Assembly: GCA_025210265.1 (NCBI GenBank) | Contig: JAOASD010000004.1 | Span: 124,001-188,000 of the forward strand | Direction of reading: 5' to 3' | Source of the DNA: Pelagimonas sp. | GTDB taxonomy: Bacteria > Pseudomonadota > Alphaproteobacteria > Rhodobacterales > Rhodobacteraceae | Length of the DNA: 64,000 nucleotides | Position numbers and translations under genes: made by a program | The notes under the pieces: generated by a model | Told to the model about the DNA's origin: nothing | Seen by the model: the letters and a program-made list of their open reading frames with translations, nothing else | The model's database searches: none | Shown: piece by piece, positions 41,918-51,675 of the stretch | How the letters are laid out: every line of letters begins with the position of its first letter | Position numbering within the stretch: position 1 is the stretch's first letter

Positions 41918-41926
41918 CGCCGTAGC

Positions 41927-42154
41927 ATGGCGATAGAAACAGGCAAAACCGATGAGCAAAAGCGCGGGCGGCAGATTGCGCTCGTGATTGCCGGGGCCGG
42001 TTTTGCCTGGATTCTGGCCAATATTCTGGGAACCCTTCTGGGGGTCAGCCATCGCTTTATGGCTCTGTTCGATCTGGCGGCTCTGGCTGCTTTTGTCTGG
42101 GCAATCTGGATGGTCGTCGGGCTGTGGCGGGAGCGTAAAACACACAAGGACTAG
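41927..42154 (+). CDS. DUF5337-like small membrane protein
   Basis: 75 residues with two hydrophobic helices (about 17-38 and 45-65) between a charged start and the basic end WRERKTHKD. It resembles the DUF5337 family of Rhodobacteraceae, which is found in nuo operons. It stops seven bases before nuoF. Function unknown. Confidence 0.7.
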   Translation: MAIETGKTDEQKRGRQIALVIAGAGFAWILANILGTLLGVSHRFMALFDLAALAAFVWAIWMVVGLWRERKTHKD

Positions 42155-42160
42155 GTAGGC

Positions 42161-43459
42161 ATGCTTCAGGATCAGGATCGGATCTTTACCAACCTATATG
42201 GAATGCACGACCGGACGCTGGCAGGCGCGAAACAGCGCGGCCACTGGGATGGCACGGCGGGTATTCTCCAGAAGGGCCGGGACTGGATCATTGATCAGAT
42301 GAAGGCCAGCGGGCTGCGCGGGCGCGGCGGCGCGGGCTTTCCCACCGGTCTGAAATGGTCCTTTATGCCAAAAGAAAGCGACGGACGCCCCAGCTATCTG
42401 GTGGTGAATGCGGACGAATCCGAACCAGGCACCTGCAAAGACCGCGAGATCATGCGCCATGATCCGCACACCCTGATCGAAGGTTGCCTGATCGCCAGTT
42501 TCGCTATGCAGGCCCATGCCTGTTACATCTATATTCGCGGCGAATATATCCGCGAGCGCGAGGCGCTGCAGGCCGCGATTGACGAAGCCTATGATGCCGG
42601 GCTGCTGGGCAAAAACGCCGCTGGCTCGGGCTGGGATTTCGACCTCTATCTGCATCACGGGGCCGGGGCCTATATCTGCGGCGAGGAAACCGCGCTGCTG
42701 GAAAGCCTGGAAGGCAAAAAGGGGATGCCCCGGATGAAACCGCCTTTCCCGGCGGGGGCGGGCCTGTATGGCTGCCCGACCACGGTGAACAATGTGGAAT
42801 CCATCGCCGTTGTGCCGACCATCCTGCGTCGTGGCCCGGAATGGTTCGCAGGCTTTGGCCGCGCCAACAATGCGGGCACCAAACTGTTCGCGATTTCCGG
42901 CCATGTGAACAATCCCTGCGTGGTCGAAGAGGAAATGTCGATCAGTTTCGAAGAGCTGATCGAAAAGCATTGCGGCGGCATTCGCGGCGGCTGGGACAAT
43001 CTGCTGGCGGTGATTCCCGGCGGGTCATCCGTGCCCTGTGTGCGCGGTGAGAACATGCGCGATGCGATCATGGATTTCGATTACCTGCGCGGCGAACTGG
43101 GCTCGGGCCTGGGCACCGCGGCGGTGATCGTGATGGACAAGCAGACCGACATCATCAAAGCGATCTGGCGCCTCAGCAAGTTCTACAAACATGAAAGCTG
43201 TGGCCAGTGCACGCCCTGCCGCGAAGGCACCGGCTGGATGATGCGCGTCATGGACCGCCTGGTCAAAGGCGAAGCTGATCTGGAAGAGATCGACATGCTG
43301 TGGGACGTGACCAAACAGGTCGAAGGCCACACGATCTGCGCCCTTGGCGACGCGGCCGCCTGGCCGATCCAGGGCCTGATCCGCAATTTCCGCGAAGAGA
43401 TCGAAGATCGCATCAAGGCGCAGAAAACCGGCAAGCTGAGCGCCATCGCAGCGGAGTGA
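42161..43459 (+). CDS. nuoF: NADH-quinone oxidoreductase subunit F
   Basis: 432 residues. [10 protein letters not shown] (54-63) belongs to the NADH/FMN site. The N3 [4Fe-4S] cluster is held by C347, C350, C353 ([12 protein letters not shown]) and C393. NuoF accepts the hydride from NADH. The start codon ATG 42161 follows the small membrane protein by six bases. Length is normal for the family. Confidence 0.97.
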   Translation: MLQDQDRIFTNLYGMHDRTLAGAKQRGHWDGTAGILQKGRDWIIDQMKASGLRGRGGAGFPTGLKWSFMPKESDGRPSYLVVNADESEPGTCKDREIMRHDPHTLIEGCLIASFAMQAHACYIYIRGEYIREREALQAAIDEAYDAGLLGKNAAGSGWDFDLYLHHGAGAYICGEETALLESLEGKKGMPRMKPPFPAGAGLYGCPTTVNNVESIAVVPTILRRGPEWFAGFGRANNAGTKLFAISGHVNNPCVVEEEMSISFEELIEKHCGGIRGGWDNLLAVIPGGSSVPCVRGENMRDAIMDFDYLRGELGSGLGTAAVIVMDKQTDIIKAIWRLSKFYKHESCGQCTPCREGTGWMMRVMDRLVKGEADLEEIDMLWDVTKQVEGHTICALGDAAAWPIQGLIRNFREEIEDRIKAQKTGKLSAIAAE

Positions 43460-43464
43460 TCCGC

Positions 43465-43854
43465 GTGGTTGGTATGTTTCGCGTTGCCGTTTTTTCAATG
43501 ACTTTTTCGCTGGCCCTGTCCGGGCCAGCGGTCTCTGGCCCTTATGAAGACATCGCGGGGCAGGCGGTTGCCGCTTCTTTTTTAGGTGAGTGGTGCGCGT
43601 CGGTCTCTCGGGTCGGTGGGGATCAGCAGGGCTTTGTTTTTGCGGTGTCCGATATTGCCAAGGCGCAGGGTCTGCGGAAACAGAAAACCCGTAAGATCCT
43701 GTTTTATGGCAAGTCTGACGGGTTGAGGGCCCTTGGGATACAGGCGCTGACGGCGCGGGGCATTCCGACGCAGAAATCCTCGAAAACCTGTAAATTTGCC
43801 GCTCGGATCGCCGGAACCGATGATGCGATCGGGCGCTTTTTGATCAAGAATTAA
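43465..43854 (+). CDS. Small secreted protein within the nuo operon
   Basis: 129 residues if translation begins at GTG 43465, eight bases after GGAG; ATG 43474 is the alternative. A Sec signal peptide (FSMTFSLALSGPAVS) precedes a mature basic protein with two cysteines (CASV and SSKTCKF), which may form a disulfide. No known domain. It directly follows nuoF. Function unknown. Confidence 0.6.
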   Translation: MVGMFRVAVFSMTFSLALSGPAVSGPYEDIAGQAVAASFLGEWCASVSRVGGDQQGFVFAVSDIAKAQGLRKQKTRKILFYGKSDGLRALGIQALTARGIPTQKSSKTCKFAARIAGTDDAIGRFLIKN

Positions 43855-43863
43855 GGAACGGCC

Positions 43864-44334
43864 ATGCATCTCGCCGAACTCAATATTGGTCGCCTTCTGG
43901 CCCCCACCGATGATCCGCGTGTGGCGGAGTTCATGGACAACCTCGACCGGGTGAATGGGCTGGGCAAGCGGATGCCGGGCTTTGTCTGGATGATGGAGGG
44001 TTCGGGCGAACCGGGCACCGGGAACACCGAAAACAGCATCGGGGATGACCCGCAGTTTGTTGCCAATCTGACGGTCTGGGAAGACGTGCCCAGCCTGGAA
44101 AACTTTGTGTTCAACACCATCCACAAGCAGTTTTACGACCGCCGCACTGAATGGTTCGAAGTGATGGGCGATCAGCATTTTGTCATGTGGTGGGTGCCGG
44201 TCGGGCATAAACCGACGCTGGACGAGGCGATGGAACGGTTGGAACAAAAACGCGCCCATGGCGACAGTCACGCGGCGTTTGGCTGGTCCTTTCTGCCTGA
44301 GGCCCAGCTGTGGCGGCAAAAGCACTGCGCCTGA
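43864..44334 (+). CDS. DUF3291 protein
   Basis: 156 residues, cytosolic. HLAELNIGRLLAPTDDPRV, then FVANLTVWEDVPSLENFVF and FVMWWVPVGHKPTLDEAMERL, is the DUF3291 pattern, a ferredoxin-like alpha/beta fold related to haem-degrading/monooxygenase-like ABM proteins. No enzymatic role is established. It lies between nuoF and nuoG with other accessory genes and starts nine bases after the preceding stop. Confidence 0.75.
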   Translation: MHLAELNIGRLLAPTDDPRVAEFMDNLDRVNGLGKRMPGFVWMMEGSGEPGTGNTENSIGDDPQFVANLTVWEDVPSLENFVFNTIHKQFYDRRTEWFEVMGDQHFVMWWVPVGHKPTLDEAMERLEQKRAHGDSHAAFGWSFLPEAQLWRQKHCA

Positions 44335-44412
44335 GAGGCGGCTTCGGCTTGACCGCCCTGGCGCAACAACAGAAACTGCACCGCAGGTTAGGTATCGCGT
44401 AAGGGGCAGGGG

Positions 44413-44736
44413 ATGCGTGTCGGGATTTTGGCGCTCGGGCTGGCAGGGTGTGTTTTCTCCGCTCCGGCCATGGCAGAGATCGTAAAGCAGGGCAGCTTTG
44501 TCGGGGATGTGTCGCAGCGCGCGCTAAAACCTCTGGACGATGGCAGCCCCATGGCGCAGGTCTTTGTCGCGGTCAGCCTGGTGTCAGGCGGCGCGCCGTC
44601 GATGGCGCAACTGCCCGATGCGGCGCGCTTTGCTGTGCGGGCGGGCTGTGGCACTGGCCAGGCCTTGACCACCATCCTGTCGGGGCGCGATGCGACCTCG
44701 GCGAATTATGAGATCCTGTGCAAAAGGGGGCGTTGA
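44413..44736 (+). CDS. Small secreted protein
   Basis: 107 residues. A signal peptide (RVGILALGLAGCVFSAPAMA, likely cut after AMA) leads to a short mature part with two cysteines (AGCGTGQA and ILCKRG). No recognised domain. Its stop codon overlaps the start of the next lipoprotein gene (TGATG), so the two are translationally coupled. Part of the accessory cluster between nuoF and nuoG. Confidence 0.65.
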   Translation: MRVGILALGLAGCVFSAPAMAEIVKQGSFVGDVSQRALKPLDDGSPMAQVFVAVSLVSGGAPSMAQLPDAARFAVRAGCGTGQALTTILSGRDATSANYEILCKRGR

Positions 44737-45080
44737 TGCTGACGCGCATTGCAATTCTGGGCCTGTGTCTGCTGGCCGTTGGGGCCTGCGGCAAGGGGCC
44801 GATCAAACTGGGCAAAGAGCGGATCGCCTTTGACGGGCAGAACTACCGGATTCGCGCCAGTTCGGACCGGGCGGACCGGTCGATGTTTGCCGTGGCCGTG
44901 CGCCCGGTCTCTGCGTCGCTGCAAGGCGCGCGCGAGGCCGCAGTATATGGCGCGACCGGCCATTGCATCAAATATTACGGCACCTCTGACATCGCGTGGA
45001 CGGTTGGCCCTGACACCGACGAATCGGCCCTGCCGATCAGCGATGACACGCTGACCTATCAGGGCCAGTGTCAGGAATAA
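44736..45080 (+). CDS. Small lipoprotein
   Basis: 114 residues from ATG 44736. Lipobox LAVGAC follows a hydrophobic signal, so it is an envelope lipoprotein. The mature part (KLGKERIAFDGQNYRIRASS and following) has two further cysteines and appears beta-rich. It is coupled to the preceding secreted-protein gene. Function unknown. Confidence 0.65.
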   Translation: MLTRIAILGLCLLAVGACGKGPIKLGKERIAFDGQNYRIRASSDRADRSMFAVAVRPVSASLQGAREAAVYGATGHCIKYYGTSDIAWTVGPDTDESALPISDDTLTYQGQCQE

Positions 45081-45180
45081 ATCCGCCGATTTCATTGGTT
45101 TGGCGGGGCGGTTATTGCATATCAGCCGCCCTTTGCCCCATCTGATACGCATGATCCTGACCGATAAGGGCCCTGTTCGT

Positions 45181-45615
45181 ATGCGTTTTCAGATTTTCCG
45201 TGCTTCCTTGCGCCCCGTGCGCGCGGCGCTGTTCAGCCTGCTTTTGTGCCTGGCCGCTGCGCCTGCTGTTGTCGAGGCCAAGCCGCCGCTGCGCGATGTG
45301 GCCGAGATTGATGACAGTCTGATGGCCATCGCCATCGCGGATGAGATTCGCAAAACCTGTGATGACATCAGTGCCCGCATGATCCGGGCGCTTTCGACGA
45401 TCAACGGGTTGAAAAGCCGCGCCCGAGAGCTGGGCTATAGCGATGCCGAAATCGAAAACTACGTGACATCCAAATCCGAAAAACGTCGGATGCGCGCCAA
45501 GGCCACGGCGTATCTGCAGGCGCAGGGAGTCGCGGATCGCAGCCCCGAGTCGCTGTGCCGGTTCGGCGCTGCCCAGATCAAATCGGAGACCGAGATCGGC
45601 CGCTTGCTGCGTTAG
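45181..45615 (+). CDS. DUF5333-like secreted protein
   Basis: 144 residues from ATG 45181; the upstream extension contains no signal and is rejected. A signal peptide (ALFSLLLCLAAAPAVVEA) precedes a helical protein with conserved-looking IADEIRKTCDDISARMIRAL and SPESLCRFG; the two mature cysteines may bridge. This is the DUF5333 family of Rhodobacteraceae. Function unknown. Confidence 0.7.
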   Translation: MRFQIFRASLRPVRAALFSLLLCLAAAPAVVEAKPPLRDVAEIDDSLMAIAIADEIRKTCDDISARMIRALSTINGLKSRARELGYSDAEIENYVTSKSEKRRMRAKATAYLQAQGVADRSPESLCRFGAAQIKSETEIGRLLR

Positions 45616-45868
45616 GCTCAGGTGTGGACATGATGTCGCAGATTTAAATCCGACTAAAATAATCAGATTGAAAACTCCCCTTATGTCGCCGCTGACATTC
45701 GCAAAGATGCATGTAACTTGCTTATTCTGCGGCGATTTTTCTCTCGTTTTGGCGGCAAATCGGCTGGCATCAAGCGCGCCGTCGCGTTAGAAACGCGCCC
45801 GACCACGGCGCTGATCTGATCTCCATTTTGGCCCGTGATTGCCAAGGCAACCACGTAAGGGCTCAGGC
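45616..45868. other. Intergenic gap before nuoG
   Basis: 253 bases without a gene, AT-rich between 45640 and 45735. It is the longest gap inside the second half of the nuo cluster and could contain an internal promoter for nuoG-N. No definite promoter or terminator was recognised. Confidence 0.4.
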
Positions 45869-47884
45869 ATGTCTGATTTGCGCAAGATAGTCATCGACGG
45901 TCACGAAGTAGAAGTGGACGGGGCGATGACGCTGATCCAGGCCTGTGAACAGGCCGGAATCGAAGTGCCGCGTTTCTGCTATCACGAACGGCTCTCCATC
46001 GCTGGCAACTGCCGCATGTGTCTGGTCGAGGTCGTGGGCGGCCCGCCCAAGCCCGCCGCCTCCTGTGCGATGCAGGTGCGCGATCTGCGCCCCGGTCCCG
46101 AAGGCCAGCCGCCGGTGGTGAAAACCAATTCGCCCATGGTCAAGAAGGCCCGCGAAGGGGTGATGGAGTTCATGCTCATCAACCACCCGCTGGATTGCCC
46201 GATCTGCGACCAGGGCGGCGAATGCGATCTGCAGGATCAGGCCATGGCCTATGGCGTGGATTTCTCGCGCTTTACCGAAGCCAAGCGCGCGGTCGACGAT
46301 CTGGATCTGGGTCCGCTGGTCGAAACCCACATGACCCGCTGCATCAGCTGCACCCGCTGTGTGCGCTTTACCACCGAGGTGGCCGGGATCACCCAGATGG
46401 GTCAGACCGGGCGTGGCGAAGACGCCGAGATCACCTCTTATCTGGGGCAGACGCTCGATTCGAACATGCAGGGCAATATCATTGACCTGTGTCCGGTTGG
46501 CGCGCTGGTTTCCAAACCCTATGCGTTCACCGCCCGCCCGTGGGAGCTGACCAAAACCGAAACCATCGACGTGATGGACGCGCTTGGCAGCAATATCCGC
46601 GTTGATACCAAGGGCCGCGAAGTCAAACGCATCATGCCGCGCAACCATGACGGCGTGAACGAAGAATGGCTGAGCGACAAAAGCCGCTTTGTCTGGGATG
46701 GCCTGCGCCGTCAGCGTCTGGACCGCCCCTATATCCGTGAAAACGGCAAGCTGCGCCCGGCCACATGGCCCGAGGCTCTGACCAAGGCGGCTGAGGCGAT
46801 CAAAGGCGCGACCAAGCTGGGCGCGCTGGTCGGTGATCTGGTTTCGACCGAGGCGGCCTACAGCATCAAACAGCTGATCGAGGGGCAGGGCGGCATCGTC
46901 GAATGCCGTGTCGATGGCGCGCGCCTGCCTGCGGGCAACCGCTCGGCCTATGTTGGGACCGCCGCAATCGAAGATATCGACCGCGCCAAGGCGATCATGC
47001 TGATCGGCACCAACCCGCGCGACGAAGCGCCGGTGCTGAATGCGCGCATCCGCAAGGCCTGGGCCGCGGGTGCAACCGTCGGTCTGATCGGCGAAGCGGT
47101 TGATCTGACCTATGATTACACCCATCTGGGCACGGATCGCGCTGCGCTGGCCAAGCTGCTTGAGGGCGGTCACGAGGGTGCCCTTGGCAAGGACACGCTG
47201 GTCATCATCGGTCAGGGTGCGATTTCCGAGGCCGACGGCGCTGCCGCGCTGGCCGCCGCGCAGAAATTTGCACAGGCCACGGAAAGCAAGTTCCTTGTGC
47301 TGCACACCGCTGCGGGCCGCGTCGGCGCGCTGGATGTGGGCGCAACAAATGAGGGCGGGCGCAACGCCGTGTCCGAATGTGACGTGATCTTCAACCTTGG
47401 TGCGGATGAGGGCGAAATCGGCGCAGGACCGACAGTGATCTATCAGGGCAGCCACGGGGATCGCGGTGCCAACCGGGCCGATATCATCTTGCCCGCCGCC
47501 GCTTATACCGAGGAAAACGCGCTGTTCGTGAACACCGAAGGGCGGCCTCAGCTGGCCATGCGCGCGGGCTTTGCCCCTGGCGAGGCCAAGGAAAACTGGG
47601 CCATCCTGCGCGCCCTCAGCGCCGAGCTGGGCGCAACCCAGGGCTGGGACAGCCTCGCGCAGTTGCGTCAGGCACTGGTCGCGGATGTGCCGCATCTGGC
47701 GCAGATCGATCAGGTGCCGGAAAATGACTGGGTGGTGGAGGCCGACGCGCCGCTGGGCAAGGCGGATTTCCGCAATGCCTTCCGCTATTTCTACCTGACC
47801 AACCCGATCGCCCGCGCCAGCACGCTGATGGCCGAGCTGTCCCGCAACGCCATGGCGCGCACAGACGCGGTGGCGGCAGAGTAA
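45869..47884 (+). CDS. nuoG: NADH-quinone oxidoreductase subunit G
   Basis: 671 residues from ATG 45869. The N-terminal [2Fe-2S] (N1b) ligands are C37, C48, C51 and C66. The following region [17 protein letters not shown] and [13 protein letters not shown] holds N4 and N5. The remainder is a molybdopterin-oxidoreductase-like fold without molybdenum cofactor. It conducts electrons along the peripheral arm. The short form is usual in alphaproteobacteria. Confidence 0.97.
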   Translation: MSDLRKIVIDGHEVEVDGAMTLIQACEQAGIEVPRFCYHERLSIAGNCRMCLVEVVGGPPKPAASCAMQVRDLRPGPEGQPPVVKTNSPMVKKAREGVMEFMLINHPLDCPICDQGGECDLQDQAMAYGVDFSRFTEAKRAVDDLDLGPLVETHMTRCISCTRCVRFTTEVAGITQMGQTGRGEDAEITSYLGQTLDSNMQGNIIDLCPVGALVSKPYAFTARPWELTKTETIDVMDALGSNIRVDTKGREVKRIMPRNHDGVNEEWLSDKSRFVWDGLRRQRLDRPYIRENGKLRPATWPEALTKAAEAIKGATKLGALVGDLVSTEAAYSIKQLIEGQGGIVECRVDGARLPAGNRSAYVGTAAIEDIDRAKAIMLIGTNPRDEAPVLNARIRKAWAAGATVGLIGEAVDLTYDYTHLGTDRAALAKLLEGGHEGALGKDTLVIIGQGAISEADGAAALAAAQKFAQATESKFLVLHTAAGRVGALDVGATNEGGRNAVSECDVIFNLGADEGEIGAGPTVIYQGSHGDRGANRADIILPAAAYTEENALFVNTEGRPQLAMRAGFAPGEAKENWAILRALSAELGATQGWDSLAQLRQALVADVPHLAQIDQVPENDWVVEADAPLGKADFRNAFRYFYLTNPIARASTLMAELSRNAMARTDAVAAE

Positions 47885-47886
47885 CG

Positions 47887-48279
47887 GTGCGGGGGGCGGC
47901 GCTCATAAGCATTCTGGGCATGGCCACCAGCCTGTCCGCCTGCACCGAGGCGCAGGATCAGCCGCCCTTTGCCCCCGCTTATGAAGGGGTCGAAACCCGG
48001 CTTCTGGAAGGCGATCTGGTGCAGTTCGACGTGACCATGCGCGGTGCGCGCGGCGCATCGGATGTCGAGGACTACGCCGAGTGCGCCGCTGCGCAATATA
48101 CGCTGATCCGGGGCTATGGTTTTGCCCGGCATCTGCGAACCAATGTGAACCAAGAGGGCGGTCTCTGGCAGGGGGACGCGGTCTATACCGTCTCTGCTGC
48201 GCTGCCCCGTGGGCTGAAAACCATCGACGCCGAAGTCGTGGTGCAGGCCTGCGTTGAAAACGGAATACCGACGGTGTGA
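47887..48279 (+). CDS. Small lipoprotein within the nuo operon
   Basis: 130 residues starting with GTG two bases after the nuoG stop. The signal ends in lipobox LSAC (cysteine 19). The mature part has two more cysteines ([19 protein letters not shown]), which may be bridged. No known domain. Its stop is eight bases before nuoH, so it is cotranscribed with both. Confidence 0.65.
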   Translation: MRGAALISILGMATSLSACTEAQDQPPFAPAYEGVETRLLEGDLVQFDVTMRGARGASDVEDYAECAAAQYTLIRGYGFARHLRTNVNQEGGLWQGDAVYTVSAALPRGLKTIDAEVVVQACVENGIPTV

Positions 48280-48286
48280 GGACCTG

Positions 48287-49324
48287 ATGGCAGAATTCTT
48301 TACCACGCCCCTGGGCACCCTGGTGATCATCCTTGCGCAATGCCTTGCGGTGCTGGGCTTTGTGATGGTGAGCCTGCTGTTCCTGGTCTATGGCGACCGC
48401 AAGATCTGGGCCGCGGTTCAGATGCGTCGCGGCCCCAACGTCGTTGGTGCCTTTGGTCTGCTGCAATCGGTGGCGGATGCGCTGAAATATGTGGTCAAAG
48501 AGGTGGTGATCCCGGCCGGTGCCGACCGTACCGTGTTCATGCTGGCACCGATGACCTCCTTTGTGCTGGCGGTGATCGCCTGGGCGGTGATCCCGTTCAA
48601 TGATGGCTGGGTGATCTCGGACATCAATGTCGCCATCCTCTATGTGTTCGCCATGTCCTCGCTGGAGGTTTACGGCGTGATCATGGGCGGCTGGGCGTCG
48701 AACTCCAAATACCCGTTCCTTGGCTCGCTGCGCTCGGCCGCGCAGATGATTTCCTACGAGGTCAGCATCGGCCTGATCATCATCGGTGTGATCATTTCCA
48801 CCGGCTCGATGAATTTTGGTGACATTGTACAAGCGCAGGACGGCGCGTTCGGCTTCTTCAGCTGGTACTGGCTGCCGCATTTCCCGATGGTCTTCCTGTT
48901 CTTTATCTCCTGCCTTGCGGAAACCAACCGCCCGCCCTTCGATCTGCCCGAAGCGGAATCCGAACTGGTCGCGGGCTATCAGGTGGAATATTCGGCAACG
49001 CCCTTCCTGCTGTTCATGGCAGGGGAGTATATCGCGATCTTCCTGATGTGCGCGCTGACCTCGCTGCTGTTCTTTGGCGGCTGGCTGTCGCCCATTCCGG
49101 GCCTGCCCGACGGCGTGCTGTGGATGGTCGCCAAGATGGCGTTCTTCTTCTTCATCTTCGCAATGGTGAAGGCCATCGTCCCGCGCTACCGCTATGACCA
49201 GCTGATGCGTCTTGGCTGGAAGGTCTTTCTGCCCTTCAGCCTGGCCTGGGTGGTCTTTGTGGCCTTTGCCGCGAAATTCGGCTGGTTCTTTGGCGCCTTT
49301 GCGCGCTGGTCGACCGGCGGTTAA
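48287..49324 (+). CDS. nuoH: NADH-quinone oxidoreductase subunit H
   Basis: 345 residues from ATG 48287 with GAGGACCTG upstream. It has eight or more transmembrane helices and the quinone-site loop motifs [19 protein letters not shown] and [21 protein letters not shown]. It joins the membrane arm to the quinone chamber of complex I. Confidence 0.97.
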   Translation: MAEFFTTPLGTLVIILAQCLAVLGFVMVSLLFLVYGDRKIWAAVQMRRGPNVVGAFGLLQSVADALKYVVKEVVIPAGADRTVFMLAPMTSFVLAVIAWAVIPFNDGWVISDINVAILYVFAMSSLEVYGVIMGGWASNSKYPFLGSLRSAAQMISYEVSIGLIIIGVIISTGSMNFGDIVQAQDGAFGFFSWYWLPHFPMVFLFFISCLAETNRPPFDLPEAESELVAGYQVEYSATPFLLFMAGEYIAIFLMCALTSLLFFGGWLSPIPGLPDGVLWMVAKMAFFFFIFAMVKAIVPRYRYDQLMRLGWKVFLPFSLAWVVFVAFAAKFGWFFGAFARWSTGG

Positions 49325-49341
49325 TCAGGGGGAATAGAGAC

Positions 49342-49836
49342 ATGGCAAATATCGACTACGGCCGCGCCGCGAAATATTTCCTGCTGTTTGACATCATTGG
49401 CGGGTTCAAACTGGGGCTGAAGTATTTCTTCAAACCCAAGGCGACGCTGAACTATCCGCATGAAAAGGGGCCGCTTAGCCCGCGGTTCCGGGGCGAACAC
49501 GCGCTGCGCCGCTATCCCAATGGCGAAGAACGCTGCATCGCCTGCAAACTCTGCGAAGCGATCTGCCCGGCGCAGGCGATCACCATCGACGCCGAGCCGC
49601 GCGAAGACGGGTCGCGCCGCACCACGCGTTATGACATCGACATGACCAAATGCATCTATTGCGGCTTCTGTCAGGAAGCCTGCCCGGTGGATGCCATTGT
49701 CGAAGGTCCGAATTTCGAATTCTCGACCGAAACCCGCGAAGAGCTGTTCTATGACAAGGAAAAACTCCTTGCCAATGGCGACCGCTGGGAGGCCGAGATT
49801 GCCCGCAACCTTGAACTGGATGCGCCCTACAGATGA
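49342..49836 (+). CDS. nuoI: NADH-quinone oxidoreductase subunit I
   Basis: 164 residues. Two ferredoxin-like [4Fe-4S] motifs carry N6a and N6b: C65, C68, C71, C75 ([12 protein letters not shown]) and C104, C107, C110, C114 ([12 protein letters not shown]). It relays electrons toward N2. Length matches alphaproteobacterial and mitochondrial homologues. The last codons overlap the next small gene by four bases. Confidence 0.97.
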   Translation: MANIDYGRAAKYFLLFDIIGGFKLGLKYFFKPKATLNYPHEKGPLSPRFRGEHALRRYPNGEERCIACKLCEAICPAQAITIDAEPREDGSRRTTRYDIDMTKCIYCGFCQEACPVDAIVEGPNFEFSTETREELFYDKEKLLANGDRWEAEIARNLELDAPYR

Positions 49837-50093
49837 GCCTGCGCTGGTTGCCATATCTCGCTTGGGGCCTCTTTGGGGGCGGCCTTATGGTGAACGGGTT
49901 GCTGCAGTGGTGGATCAATCCGGAAAAGTTCGACGTGAGCGCTCGGCTGTATCCCCATGTGATTGCGGGCTTGTTGTGGTTGGCCGCTGCCTACCAGGCG
50001 ATTGATCGTTTCAAGAGACCGGTACTGGGGTGGTCCATGGTTGTGCTGGGCATCGGCTACCTCGCCTTTGGGCCATTTTGGAGTAAGCTATGA
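49833..50093 (+). CDS. Small membrane protein within the nuo operon
   Basis: 86 residues overlapping the end of nuoI (ATGA) and the start of the next gene (ATGA). Hydrophobic segments at about residues 5-24, 41-57 and 62-83 suggest two or three transmembrane helices. No known domain. The double overlap indicates tight translational coupling between nuoI and nuoJ. Confidence 0.7.
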   Translation: MSLRWLPYLAWGLFGGGLMVNGLLQWWINPEKFDVSARLYPHVIAGLLWLAAAYQAIDRFKRPVLGWSMVVLGIGYLAFGPFWSKL

Positions 50094-50497
50094 CTGACGC
50101 CAAAACACCGTTTGAACTGATGATGAGCCAGGCGCAGGAGATGGCGAAATCCTTCAACCCTGCGCTGGAAACCTTCAATCCCAAAGGGTTTGAAAAGCTC
50201 TGGCCCACCATGTCCAAGGACGTGATGGAAATGTGGTTCGGCAAGGGGATCTCCAAGGAAGGGCTGGACGCCAAAACCCGCCTGCTTCTGACCCTTGCCG
50301 GTCTGACCATGCAGGGCGCGCAGGCCGACACCCCGTTTCGCATGACCGTGCGCCACGCCCTTGAGGCCGGCGCCACCAAAGATGAAATCGCCGAGACCAT
50401 CGCCCAGATGTCGATGTTCGCAGGCATTCCCGCCATGACCCGCGCCATGGAACTGGCCCGCGAAGTCATGGCCGATGAGAAGGATGATCAGTCATGA
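50090..50497 (+). CDS. Carboxymuconolactone decarboxylase (CMD)-like protein
   Basis: 135 residues, cytosolic and helical. [20 protein letters not shown] and the following [20 protein letters not shown] are CMD/AhpD-family core helices. It contains no cysteine at all, so it cannot be an AhpD-type CxxC peroxidase. It overlaps both neighbours by four bases. Function within the nuo operon is unknown. Confidence 0.75.
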   Translation: MTDAKTPFELMMSQAQEMAKSFNPALETFNPKGFEKLWPTMSKDVMEMWFGKGISKEGLDAKTRLLLTLAGLTMQGAQADTPFRMTVRHALEAGATKDEIAETIAQMSMFAGIPAMTRAMELAREVMADEKDDQS

Positions 50498-51096
50498 TGG
50501 TCTTTGCCTTTTACCTTTTTGCCGTTGGCGCGATTGCCGGAGGGCTGTTCACCGTGATCAGCCGCAACCCGGTGCATTCGGTCCTGTGGCTGATCCTCGC
50601 TTTCCTTTCGGCGGCGGGCATGTTCGTGCTGATGGGGGCTGAATTTGTCGCCATGCTGCTGATCATTGTCTATGTCGGCGCGGTGGCGGTGCTGTTCCTC
50701 TTTGTGGTGATGATGCTGGACGTGGACTTCGCCGAGCTAAAGGCCGAGATGGCGCAATATATGCCCATCGCCTTGCTGATCGGTGTGGTGATCCTGATGC
50801 AACTGGCCATGGCCTTTGGCGTCTGGGAAGCCTCGGACAAGGCCGCCGACATGCTGGCCAACCCGATCCCCGGTGATGTGCACAACACCGCTGCGCTGGG
50901 TCTGATCCTTTATGATGACTACTTCCTGCTGTTCCAGCTGGCCGGGCTGATCCTGCTGGTCGCCATGATTGGCGCCATTGTGCTGACCCTGCGCCACCGC
51001 CAGGACGTCAAGCGCCAGGACATTGTCGCACAGATCCTGCGGGATCCGGCCAAGGCGATGGAGCTGAAGGATGTCAAACCGGGGCAGGGGCTGTGA
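50494..51096 (+). CDS. nuoJ: NADH-quinone oxidoreductase subunit J
   Basis: 200 residues with five transmembrane helices. The third helix has the NuoJ pattern [20 protein letters not shown] with its pi-bulge region. It belongs to the proton-translocating membrane arm. The 3' end overlaps the next small gene by four bases. Confidence 0.96.
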   Translation: MMVFAFYLFAVGAIAGGLFTVISRNPVHSVLWLILAFLSAAGMFVLMGAEFVAMLLIIVYVGAVAVLFLFVVMMLDVDFAELKAEMAQYMPIALLIGVVILMQLAMAFGVWEASDKAADMLANPIPGDVHNTAALGLILYDDYFLLFQLAGLILLVAMIGAIVLTLRHRQDVKRQDIVAQILRDPAKAMELKDVKPGQGL

Positions 51097-51284
51097 ACGG
51101 CATACTCGACCTGCTGCTCTCGCCCTGGGGCATTGCCGCCTATGCCACCTTCTGGATCCTCAAGATCCTGTTCGGGGCCTGGGCAATCAACAAGGCGCTG
51201 GTGCTGCTGCCGGTGCCGGTTCGGACCAAGGTCGAAACCGGCCTGTCGCGGCTGAAACTGCGCCGGGTGCGTGACGGGGCCTGA
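51093..51284 (+). CDS. Very small membrane protein within the nuo operon
   Basis: 63 residues starting at GTG 51093, overlapping nuoJ by four bases. One hydrophobic segment at about residues 5-37 is followed by a basic tail ([18 protein letters not shown]). No recognised family. It may be a single-pass accessory protein of complex I. Confidence 0.55.
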   Translation: MNGILDLLLSPWGIAAYATFWILKILFGAWAINKALVLLPVPVRTKVETGLSRLKLRRVRDGA

Positions 51285-51364
51285 TCTGGCCCAAAACGAA
51301 TTCAGGGTGGCACACACCCGCAAGACAAAGACGACAACGGGCCAGACCCGGAGGGACGTAAGAG

Positions 51365-51670
51365 ATGATCGGATTGGAACATTACCTGACGGTGGCGGCG
51401 ACGCTGTTCGTCATCGGGATCTTCGGACTTTTCCTCAACCGCAAGAACATCATCATCCTCTTGATGAGCATCGAATTGATGTTGCTGGCGGTGAACATCA
51501 ACCTTGTCGCCTTTTCGACCCATCTGGGCGATCTGGTCGGGCAGGTCTTTACCCTGTTCGTGCTGACCGTGGCCGCCGCCGAAGCGGCGATTGGCCTGGC
51601 CATCCTTGTCTGCTTCTTCCGTAACCGTGGCACCATCGACGTCGAAGACGTCAACGTGATGAAAGGCTGA
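51365..51670 (+). CDS. nuoK: NADH-quinone oxidoreductase subunit K
   Basis: 101 residues with three transmembrane helices. [20 protein letters not shown] (glutamate of helix 2) and the third-helix [20 protein letters not shown] with its glutamate are the conserved proton-path residues of NuoK. Part of the antiporter-like relay. Confidence 0.97.
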   Translation: MIGLEHYLTVAATLFVIGIFGLFLNRKNIIILLMSIELMLLAVNINLVAFSTHLGDLVGQVFTLFVLTVAAAEAAIGLAILVCFFRNRGTIDVEDVNVMKG

Positions 51671-51675
51671 GGCCC

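Noticed and set aside
45863-47695. 610-codon minus-strand frame opposite nuoG
   Set aside because: Antisense shadow of nuoG with no recognisable domain.
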